NCBI RefSeq assembly: GCF_001746415.1
Contig: NZ_MEHJ01000001.1
Coordinates: 7,570,501 to 7,634,500, forward strand
Reading direction: 5' to 3'
Source of the DNA: Streptomyces agglomeratus
GTDB taxonomy: Bacteria; Actinomycetota; Actinomycetes; Streptomycetales; Streptomycetaceae
Length of the DNA stretch: 64,000 nucleotides
Shown: positions 46,870 to 54,411 of the stretch, in pieces
How positions within the stretch are numbered: the stretch's first letter is position 1
How the letters are laid out: the number at the start of each line of letters is the position of its first letter
The notes under the pieces: model-generated
Seen by the model: the letters and a program-made list of their open reading frames with translations, nothing else
The model's database searches: none
What the model was told of the DNA's origin: nothing
Program-made: the position numbers and the translations under genes

Positions 46870-48924
46870 TTACGGGGTCCAGTTGCCCAGCCAGTCCGAT
46901 ACCTCCTGGGACGCGGCTTGGGGTTCGGTCAGGTGGGGCCGGTCGGTGCTCTTCGGACCGGCACCCGGACCGGTGTTCATGTACTCGGCGAAGCGGTCAC
47001 CCTTCCAGGAGAAGCCGCCCATGTCGGTCCATGGAGTGCGCTTGATCGCGGCGCTCAGGGTGGAATCGCGGACGGTGGCCTGAGGGTCGGCCGCCGTGTC
47101 CCCGCCGGGATGCCAGTTCCGGCCGAGGTAGAAGGAGGACGCGCTCACGTCACCGTTGATCGTGGAGCGGTTGATGAGGATGCCGTTGCGGCCCGCCTGG
47201 GTGCTTGGGGCGGTGATGTAGCCGGCCGAAGTACCGTTCCAGCGCTTCTTGAGAGTGATGACCGACCGGTCGATCACGGCGGTCGCGCGGCCGAAGATGA
47301 AGTCGACGTTGCCCACGATGTAGGAGTTGGTGACGTAGACGCGGCCGGGCTTGTCCTTCGCCGCGCTTTCCAGCTCCAGGGTGTCCTGGTCGCCGGTGAC
47401 GATGAGGCCGTGCAGCACGACCTTGTCCGCGGTCGTGAGCAGGGCGACCGCCTGGTGGCCGTTCAGGGACTGGTTCGCGGCCTCGTCGAAGTCGTTGGAG
47501 ACGGTGAGGTTGCGGAGCTGGGAGTCGTCGGACCGGATGGCGACCGTGGCGCTGCCCGGAGTGCCGTACGTGCCCGAACCGTCCGGCTTCCGCATACCGG
47601 CCGCGTTGCCGTACACGATCACCGTGTCCTTGCGGCTCGCGCCCGAGCCCTGGATGGTGATGTGCGGCTTGCTCGCCGGAACGTTCACCGTCTCGCGGTA
47701 CGTACCCGGCTTCACGGAGATGACCACGCGGGAGGGGTTGTCGGCGGGCACGGCGTCCACCGCGGCCTGGACCGTCTTGTACTGGCCGCTGCCGTCCTTG
47801 GCGACGGTGAGGGTCCTGGTGGCGGCAGCGGTGCTCGCGGCCGCCGTACCCACGGAACCTCTTGGACCCGCTTTGGACTTGACCAGCGCCGGCACGTTGC
47901 CGGCTGCGTCCAGGGTGTAGCCGTAGTACTGCTTCGGGTCGAAGGCCGCACCGCCGCCGTTCTCGTTGCGTCCGCTCGTGCCGGAGAAGATGTTGCCGCG
48001 CTGGACGAGAGCGGCGGTGGCGTCCCTGATCACGGGGTTGTTCATGCCCTGGAAGTAGGAGTTCTCCAGCAGCATCCGCGTCCTGCCGCGTGCGTAGTTG
48101 CTGTAGGAGGACTTGATGGACGTGCCCGCGGCGTCCTCCATGAAGTTGTTGTAGAGGTGCGCGTGAGCGGCGTTGTCGGTGGACGGGTTGCGCTGCTCGG
48201 TCTCGCGGATCCAGTTGTGATGGATCGTGATGTCGGTGACGAGATTCGGCGTCCAGCCGATACCGAACGCCTTGTTGGCGTTGCTCAGCCGGTTCCAGGA
48301 CACCGTCACGTACGTGCTGTCCTTGCGGACGTCGATCAGTCCGTCGGCGGTGCGCCGCAGGTCGTTGTGGTCGATCCACACATGATGGGCGCCGTCCATC
48401 TGGATGGCGTCGAAGTCGTGCTCCTTGTCGTTCCACACGCCCTGGTACGAGTCCCTGATCGTCAGGTTTCGGATGATCACGTTGTGAACGCCCTGGCCGA
48501 GGAAGAAGCCGCCGCCGACGATGTGCCCCAAGGTCCCCGAGCCGATGATCGTCTTGTCCGAGGCGACCTTGATCTCCTTGCCGACCGGGGCCATGCTGAT
48601 CTCGCCGGCGACGACGATGACGTACGGCTCCGAGGCGGCGGCGTACTTCTCGAGGTCGGCGAGCGTCTTGACGGTGACGGTCCTGCCGCCCCGACCGCCG
48701 TACGTACCGTTCTGACCGAGGGCGTTGACCGAGGCGAACCCGTCGGCGGCGACAGTCGCCCCAGCCGGAGCCTCCGCCGCCGCGGCCCTTTCCTCGTCGC
48801 CCGGTCCCAGTCCGAACACGGACCCGTACGCCAGAACCCCGGAAGCGGCCAGGGCCAGCGGTACGCCGATTGCCAGGACCCGTTGCGGTCTGCGGTGACG
48901 GGCTGTGCGGGGGGTCGAACGCAT
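46870..48924 (-). CDS. Secreted pectate lyase (PL1)-pectinesterase (CE8) fusion
   Basis: 684 residues. Signal peptide: basic start then VLAIGVPLALAASGVLAYG. The N-terminal domain (about 55-350) is a PL1-type pectate lyase: GGRGGRTVTVKTLADLEKYA, FDAIQMDGAHHVWIDHNDLR, then ADGLIDVRKDSTYVTVSWNR. After an Ala/Ser/Thr linker the C-terminal domain (about 375-684) is a pectinesterase: KPGTYRETVNVPASKPHITI, GDQDTLELESA, SYIVGNVDFIFGRATAVIDR and FYLGRNWHPGG, with the catalytic Asp pair and Arg. The enzyme should demethylate pectin and cut polygalacturonate. Both active sites in one chain is notable. Confidence 0.9.
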   Translation of the reverse strand: MRSTPRTARHRRPQRVLAIGVPLALAASGVLAYGSVFGLGPGDEERAAAAEAPAGATVAADGFASVNALGQNGTYGGRGGRTVTVKTLADLEKYAAASEPYVIVVAGEISMAPVGKEIKVASDKTIIGSGTLGHIVGGGFFLGQGVHNVIIRNLTIRDSYQGVWNDKEHDFDAIQMDGAHHVWIDHNDLRRTADGLIDVRKDSTYVTVSWNRLSNANKAFGIGWTPNLVTDITIHHNWIRETEQRNPSTDNAAHAHLYNNFMEDAAGTSIKSSYSNYARGRTRMLLENSYFQGMNNPVIRDATAALVQRGNIFSGTSGRNENGGGAAFDPKQYYGYTLDAAGNVPALVKSKAGPRGSVGTAAASTAAATRTLTVAKDGSGQYKTVQAAVDAVPADNPSRVVISVKPGTYRETVNVPASKPHITIQGSGASRKDTVIVYGNAAGMRKPDGSGTYGTPGSATVAIRSDDSQLRNLTVSNDFDEAANQSLNGHQAVALLTTADKVVLHGLIVTGDQDTLELESAAKDKPGRVYVTNSYIVGNVDFIFGRATAVIDRSVITLKKRWNGTSAGYITAPSTQAGRNGILINRSTINGDVSASSFYLGRNWHPGGDTAADPQATVRDSTLSAAIKRTPWTDMGGFSWKGDRFAEYMNTGPGAGPKSTDRPHLTEPQAASQEVSDWLGNWTP

Positions 48925-49239
48925 GTGGAGTTCCGTTCCGTGAAGAGGGGACGATCGATGTGAGGTCGCCGCCGGGGGCGAAGGGGTTGCCGCGCTCGCC
49001 GAAAAACACGGAATGGTTGTCCGCGGGGCGTGCGGAGGCGCTGCCCGGGGGCCCGGCTGGGCGGCCGGGGGTGTGGGCAGCCGAATCCGGGCGCTCCCGC
49101 CCGGTACGCCGCCGGTCTCGGATCGTCGAAGCCCTGCCCTGGCTGCTGCCGAGGGCTTGTGCCCCGGCTCGGCCCGTTGACCCGGCTTGCTTCCGCCCTC
49201 CATTGCTGTCGACGTTCGATTAGCTCACCGTCGAACACG
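48925..49239. other. Intergenic region upstream of the pectinase
   Basis: Contains an inverted repeat at 49214-49236 and otherwise GC-rich sequence with no gene. The pectinase promoter is expected here. Confidence 0.35.
49214..49236. promoter_or_regulatory. Inverted repeat GTTCGA-N11-TCGAAC
   Basis: GTTCGA (49214-49219) and TCGAAC (49231-49236), about 290 bp upstream of the pectinase start and just before the GCAGT-rich region. A possible regulator site for either transcript. Confidence 0.4.
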
Positions 49240-49961
49240 CGAAAATCTATGTCGGCTGGAGTAGACATTGGTCAGTGGTGTGGTTATGGTTTCTCTCGTA
49301 CCGCAGAGAGACCGCAGGGCCCGGCAGAGACGAACTGGCGGGCAGTAGTACCGCAGTTGCAGTGTGCATAGCGGTGCGGTGGTGGAGTTTCGAAGCCAGG
49401 GTTGTTGCAGGACGGCGACGCGACTGACGACCGGACCGGGTGGCCCGTAGTGATCAGGGGCTGCCGTGAGCAGTACCGCAGTGGCATGACCCGCAAGTGC
49501 AGTTCGCAGTACCCAGCAGCGAAAACAGTGAGCAGCACCTCGGTGAAGGCGTCGGCTGCGGACGCGCGCACCGGGAGGTTCGGCAGTGGGGTTCCAAGCC
49601 AGAGCAGACGCAGGACGGGCAACGGGGCTGGCTGCCGAAGAAGTGGCGCTCTGGCAGGCCACTGAGCAGTTCGCATCACCAGCAGTACAGCAGTACGCAG
49701 TACCCGCGTGGTAAGCAGTTGATCACCGAGGGAAGGAACGGAGGGACCGAGCGCCATCAGGATCGCCCGGGCGGAAGTCTTGAGCCCGGGTACCGCAGGA
49801 CATCGACAGTGAGGTGGTCTCCGGTCAAGCAACCGCGATCCCCGCACCCCCGACAGCGTCTCGGTCGGGTCGGCGGACACAGAAGGCCGGCGCAGTAGCA
49901 GGGCCGGCAGATGGTGTAGCAGTTCCTTCGGGGCCCTGGTGCCATACGGCACCAGGGCCCC
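49240..49961 (+). ncRNA. Candidate long structured RNA, GCAGT-rich, before a NACHT ATPase
   Basis: No convincing protein in any frame, but strong non-random organisation. GCAGT occurs 15 times between 49342 and 49923 (for example 49470, 49682, 49690, 49697), often as GCAGTAC or GCAGTTC. Hairpins include TCTCTC/GAGAGA (49292-49311), CCCGGGC/GCCCGGG (49766-49790) and GCCGGC/GCCGGC (49886-49908), the last with GCAGTAG in its loop. A 14-bp terminator-like stem closes the region at 49930-49961. The 5' end is uncertain. It could be an independent RNA, a long leader of the ATPase gene, or a decayed repeat region. It matches no RNA family I recognise. Confidence 0.4.
49930..49961 (+). terminator. 14-bp perfect hairpin, terminator-like
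   Basis: GGGGCCCTGGTGCC (49930-49943), loop ATAC, GGCACCAGGGCCCC (49948-49961). No T-tract, as usual for streptomycete terminators. It lies 134 bp upstream of the ATPase gene, at the end of the GCAGT-rich region. Confidence 0.75.
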
Positions 49962-50095
49962 TCCATGCGTTCCGCGGAGGGCTGATGACCGCAGACGGCT
50001 GGACGACCGGACGCGCGGCCGGGGGCACAGACCGGGACTGCGCTGGTCGGGTGAATGAGGGTGGGCCACCCACCTGACACGGAAGCACTTACCAC

Positions 50096-53000
50096 GTGAA
50101 CGTTGGAAGGGGTTCCTCGCGCCGGCTGATGCAGCAGAGCTACGGCAAGGCCCGGCCGTGGCGGGTTCGCAAGAGCGGGTGGTACTACCTGTCGCTCGCG
50201 GCGACGGTTCTGGGCGCGCTGGTCCTGGTGTTCCTGGCAGTGGCGGCGTTGGTCACGCTGGTGAATGACAGGACGTTCTGGACGCCCGTCCGGTGGCTCG
50301 ACCAGCACTGCGCGAAGAGCAGCCATGCCTGCAACGTCCTCCAGTCGCTGATCATGCCGTTCCTCACTCTCTCCCTGGCCACCGTCGCGTACCTCTCCTT
50401 CCGGTTCACCCGGGTGCGCAGGGCATATCTGAGGAAGGCCCGCGAAGAGCCGCACGAGCTGGTGGAGACGGCGGGTGGCATCCTCGGAAGGGTTGTGGGC
50501 CGTGACCAGCTGTGCGAGGTCCTCATGGAGGACCAGCGGGACAGCCGGTTCCGCCGTACGCATGTCGTCGTCGGCGGCGTCGGTACGGGCAAGACGGCGC
50601 TGATCGTGCTGTTGACGGAGCAGCTCGCCCGGCGCAAGGCCCTTCCCGTGCCGCTGCGCCTGCGGAACGCCGACAAAGACCTGGATTTCCGCAAGCTGGC
50701 CTTCGAACGGTTCTGCCGGGAGGTGCAGGGTTACATCCGTTCCGACGCCGAGGCGGAGAAGGTGTGGCGCCGGCTGTGCCAGCAGGGACGGATCGTCGTC
50801 CTCGCGGACGGCCTGGAGGAGGCGCTGGCCGGTGAGGACATGGCGGAGGAGCGCGACAGCGTCATCCGGCTGGCCGTCCGACGGGCCACCGAAGAGCGGC
50901 TGCCGCTCATCATCACCTCCCGTCCGCACGACTCGCTGCGCGGGATGGAAGCCTCCGTGACGGACCTGGAACCGCTGAGTGAGGAGGCCGCACTCACGTA
51001 CATCTCCTCCGGCAGCGCCTGGGAGGACCGGCAGCGGCTGGACTGGATCGTGGAGAAGGCCGGCATCGCGGAGGCGCCCACGTATTTGCAGATCGCCGGC
51101 GAACTCCACGAGGAGGGCCTGCTGGAGCGGGCCGTGACCACCCGTTCCGAGGAGGAGGCGGTGGAGACGCGCGGCGGGGATCGGGCGGCACTGCGCTACC
51201 ACCTGCTCGACACGTGGTTCGCCGCCCTGATCAGCGGACGCTTCCGGCCCGAACTGCCACTCGGTCGCGATGAGCGGCGCGCGGCCGTCCACTACCTGTC
51301 CGCGCTCGCGTGCGCCGGCCTGGCCTCGGACTCCTGCGAGGTGCACTTCACCGACGTGCTGGACGAACAGAACCCCTTGCGGCCCCGCTATCCCGAGATC
51401 CTGGCGGAGCTGGTGCGAAGGGTGGAGGACAGCAAGCTGGACATTCGCCTCGCCGCACACTGGGGGGCGCGTATGGGCCTGGTGGAGGTCAGCGGTGACA
51501 AGGTCCGCTTCCAGCACAGCGTGATCCAGGCCCACCTCGGAGCGCGGTTCATGAATGCCGTGATCCATCCGGAAGTGCCCGCCAACTCCAGGGAGGGACA
51601 CTTCTTCCCCGCGGCGCTGGAGAGGCCGGGCCGGGAACTGCTGATCGCCATGGTGCTCTACTCCCGTACGCCAGAGGGCTCATGCCGCCACGCGGAGGAG
51701 GAGCACGGTGACGAGGCGTCGGAGGCGCACGGCGGCGGACAGCCGTGGTGCGCCGTGTCCGCCTCGCGCGATCTCCTGGTACGGGCGGCCGGCAAAGCGC
51801 AGATGGCGACCGGGGAGGACGCAGCCGATGCCCCCGGCTGCCCGGACCCGCAAGGACGGACCCCGGAGCTGCCGGATGTCCCGCAACCGCAAGGCCGGTC
51901 CGCAGAACTGCACAGGGTCCCTGACGCGCGGCAGTTATCAATACGCACGCTGCATGCCAAGGCACTCGAGCTGTACGCCGCCGCCCTGGAGATCGACAGC
52001 GTGGACGCCGAACCGCAACAGCACCTCATCGCCATGCGGCTGGCCACGGCCTGGCCGGACCTGCGTGCCCGCGATCCGCACACGCTGCGCGTAGCGAAAG
52101 GGCTGCTGGTCTCCCGCTTCGGCGATGCCATGCGCGGCGTCGCACGGAGGCGCACGCTGGTCCCCGCCTACCTGGAACTCTTCGAGATCGCTCGTCTGGA
52201 GCCGTCGTACCCCATCCGCGTCGCCATCGCACAGGAGATCGGCGCGGGCGGTGACAGCGCCTTCGAGCTGTTGCGGGCCCGGTTGCGCGGCCCGGAACTC
52301 GACCGCGACGGGACGATGGAACGCGACCCGGACTGGATGCTCGATCTGTGGGAGGCCCAGGCACCGGAGAACGACGCGGAGGGGGAGCACCGAGGACACC
52401 GACCGGTGGAGCGCGACGGGGCGCGCACCCCGTGGGAGATGCGCGAACGTGAGCAACGGCAGCGCGAGGAGCGCAGACAGGAGGAGTCCGAACGCGAGGG
52501 GGAGGAACAACAGTGGCGTGACAACACCATGTGCGCCTGGCTGGTCCCCCTGCTGGTCGGCTCCGTCACGACACAGCGCCACCAGAACACGCCCTACGAG
52601 TTCTTGGAAAGCTGGGTGCGCCGGGTCGGCGCGCCGGACGGGTCGGGCGCGCCCGCACTCGACCTGACGGTGGAGGTCGCCCTCGCCCAGGGCTTCAAGT
52701 ACGCGGCGAACCGCCGCCACCGCCATCCGCATGCCCGCGCCGAGGCCCGCGAGTACCTCAGCGGGCAGGCATGGGACATGCTCAAGCGCACCCGGTTCTG
52801 GTTCACCCGCCTCACCCTCCTGCACGCGTTGACCTTGTGGGACCTGCCCGACGGGGTCACGGTGACGCGCCCCGCGCACGGACAGGGTTCCGACCCCGAG
52901 GAACAGATCCGTCAGTGGCTGGCCCTCCCGGACGGCGAGGAGCAGCACCCGTTCGTCGAGGAAGCCGCCCAGCTCTGCGCCTGGACCCTGGAGACCGGGC

Positions 53001-53554
53001 AGCCGGAGCGGTTTCTCTGGATCGACGAATCCGGTGTCGCGGCCCACGTCGGCTCGCAGACGGCACCGCGGGGCGAGGCACGCAAGCACCAGCTGTGGAT
53101 CCCGCCCTCCACCGGCTGGAGCACCCTGCACCCGCGCGCCCAGCAGCTCCTCGCGGACGTGCTGCTGCTCCTCAACCTCGCCGAGCGGGGCGACTGGCCC
53201 AAGGACCGCCTCCGGCGCCTCAGGCACACGGCTCGACCGGACCTGCCGCCGTGCCTGACCCGGGACCGCGGCCCGCTCGACCCGACGCGTACGGTCGTCC
53301 GTACGGCCGCCTCCCAGGCCGGCTCCAACTGTCGTGACGACTGCGCGTTCGAGCTGTGCCCGTACCCGCCCAAGGGCCTCGACGGTCACCGGGTCGAGCT
53401 GAGCGAGGCGTTCTGCCGGGCGCAGTCCACCCTGCTGTCCCGGTCCTTCCTCCGCCCCCAGGCACCCTGGCAGCGACGTACGGACGTCGCCGAGCTGCGC
53501 CGGTTCTGGGAGCGGATGGGGCAGCGGGCACAGGACAACCCACGACCTCGCTGA
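50096..53554 (+). CDS. Membrane-anchored NACHT-like STAND ATPase
   Basis: 1152 residues from GTG (GGAAG upstream; an ATG 11 codons later is possible). Two N-terminal membrane spans (about 29-56, SLAATVLGALVLVFLAVAAL; and 82-103, LIMPFLTLSLATVAYLSFRF) precede a P-loop NTPase: Walker A VVGGVGTGKTALIVLL (158-173), Walker B IVVLADGLEEAL (233-244) and sensor PLIITSRPHDSLRG (270-283), the NACHT pattern. The long C-terminal part is helical with a charged coiled coil near 780-806 and has no recognisable effector domain. A TTA codon (51935-51937) lies in a run TTA-TCA-ATA, suggesting bldA-dependent translation. Related proteins elsewhere act as sensors in defence or signalling; role here unknown. Confidence 0.8.
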   Translation: MNVGRGSSRRLMQQSYGKARPWRVRKSGWYYLSLAATVLGALVLVFLAVAALVTLVNDRTFWTPVRWLDQHCAKSSHACNVLQSLIMPFLTLSLATVAYLSFRFTRVRRAYLRKAREEPHELVETAGGILGRVVGRDQLCEVLMEDQRDSRFRRTHVVVGGVGTGKTALIVLLTEQLARRKALPVPLRLRNADKDLDFRKLAFERFCREVQGYIRSDAEAEKVWRRLCQQGRIVVLADGLEEALAGEDMAEERDSVIRLAVRRATEERLPLIITSRPHDSLRGMEASVTDLEPLSEEAALTYISSGSAWEDRQRLDWIVEKAGIAEAPTYLQIAGELHEEGLLERAVTTRSEEEAVETRGGDRAALRYHLLDTWFAALISGRFRPELPLGRDERRAAVHYLSALACAGLASDSCEVHFTDVLDEQNPLRPRYPEILAELVRRVEDSKLDIRLAAHWGARMGLVEVSGDKVRFQHSVIQAHLGARFMNAVIHPEVPANSREGHFFPAALERPGRELLIAMVLYSRTPEGSCRHAEEEHGDEASEAHGGGQPWCAVSASRDLLVRAAGKAQMATGEDAADAPGCPDPQGRTPELPDVPQPQGRSAELHRVPDARQLSIRTLHAKALELYAAALEIDSVDAEPQQHLIAMRLATAWPDLRARDPHTLRVAKGLLVSRFGDAMRGVARRRTLVPAYLELFEIARLEPSYPIRVAIAQEIGAGGDSAFELLRARLRGPELDRDGTMERDPDWMLDLWEAQAPENDAEGEHRGHRPVERDGARTPWEMREREQRQREERRQEESEREGEEQQWRDNTMCAWLVPLLVGSVTTQRHQNTPYEFLESWVRRVGAPDGSGAPALDLTVEVALAQGFKYAANRRHRHPHARAEAREYLSGQAWDMLKRTRFWFTRLTLLHALTLWDLPDGVTVTRPAHGQGSDPEEQIRQWLALPDGEEQHPFVEEAAQLCAWTLETGQPERFLWIDESGVAAHVGSQTAPRGEARKHQLWIPPSTGWSTLHPRAQQLLADVLLLLNLAERGDWPKDRLRRLRHTARPDLPPCLTRDRGPLDPTRTVVRTAASQAGSNCRDDCAFELCPYPPKGLDGHRVELSEAFCRAQSTLLSRSFLRPQAPWQRRTDVAELRRFWERMGQRAQDNPRPR

Positions 53555-53692
53555 CGCCGTGCCGGACCCGCAGGGGGACTCGTGTCCGGTGGCGCCGTCG
53601 TAGACGCTTCGGGGAAGATCGGCACCGGTCGGCGGGTTGTCACGTCTGAGTCTGCGCATGTACGTGCAGAAGAGACAGGGGAGGGGAAAGGC

Positions 53693-54175
53693 ATGTCGTA
53701 TCCGGAGGCCAGATATTCCGGGGACAGGGGTGAGGTCAGCGCGGTGTTCAGGCCCGTGGACACGCCGGCCGAGCTGTCGTCGCCGAAGGGCGACGCCACG
53801 CACTATCTCGCTACGAAGGCATCCACGAACGGGGAGTTCGGTCTCTACCGGGTGGAGATGAGTGCTGGGGCCGGCGGTCCGAAGACACACTTCCACAAGA
53901 CCATCTCGGAGTCGTTCTTCATCCTCGACGGGACGGTGCGGCTGTTCAACGGTGCCGACTGGGTCGATGCGAAGAAGGGCGACTTCCTGTTCGTTCCGCA
54001 GGGCGGCTTGCATGCCTTCCGAAACGATTCCGACGCCCCGGCGGAGATGCTGATGCTGTTCGCGCCGGGGGCACCGCGCGAAGAGTATTTCGAAGGGCTG
54101 TCGCAGCTCGCCGACGCGAGTGACGAAGAGCGCACCGAGTTCTTCATCAAGCACGACTCGTACTTCGTCGAGTAG
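53693..54175 (+). CDS. Cupin-domain protein
   Basis: 160 residues from ATG with GGGGAAAGG upstream. The cupin barrel is evident: GGPKTHFHKTISESFFILDG (metal ligands His, His, Glu in motif 1), VRLFNGADWVDAKKGDFLFV, VPQGGLHAFRNDSDAPAEML (His in motif 2). It likely binds a divalent metal. The C-terminal SQLADASDEERTEFFIKHDS is helical. Single gene, unknown substrate. Confidence 0.85.
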   Translation: MSYPEARYSGDRGEVSAVFRPVDTPAELSSPKGDATHYLATKASTNGEFGLYRVEMSAGAGGPKTHFHKTISESFFILDGTVRLFNGADWVDAKKGDFLFVPQGGLHAFRNDSDAPAEMLMLFAPGAPREEYFEGLSQLADASDEERTEFFIKHDSYFVE

Positions 54176-54411
54176 AGCAAGCCGCCAATTCCGCAGCAGC
54201 GGCACCCGTTCGCGAACCGGTCACGGCGACGGCTTCGCGAACGGGACCGCTCCGGTCAGCAGCGTTTGTGACCGCCGACCTGCCGGAGCTGCGGTTCGAC
54301 GCCGGCCAGTACGAGGCCGAGGTGCGAAGAGCCGCGGAGCACCGCGGTTGGGAGCGGCCGGCCGAAGCAGTCGCAAAGCTGCTGGAGGCAGAGCTGCGGA
54401 GACGCGCGGCC

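Noticed and set aside
49214..49236. GTTCGA motif as a tRNA T-loop
   Set aside because: No acceptor, D or anticodon stems can be built around it; it is one arm of an inverted repeat.
49342..49923. GCAGT repeats as a CRISPR array or simple tandem repeat
   Set aside because: The motif is only 5-7 nt, spacing is irregular and there are no constant repeats with unique spacers.
49284..50069. A 261-codon open frame on the minus strand through the GCAGT-rich region
   Set aside because: Composition is Leu/Pro/Arg/Ser-rich with no motif or good ribosome binding site, and it runs through hairpins and a terminator; treated as chance.
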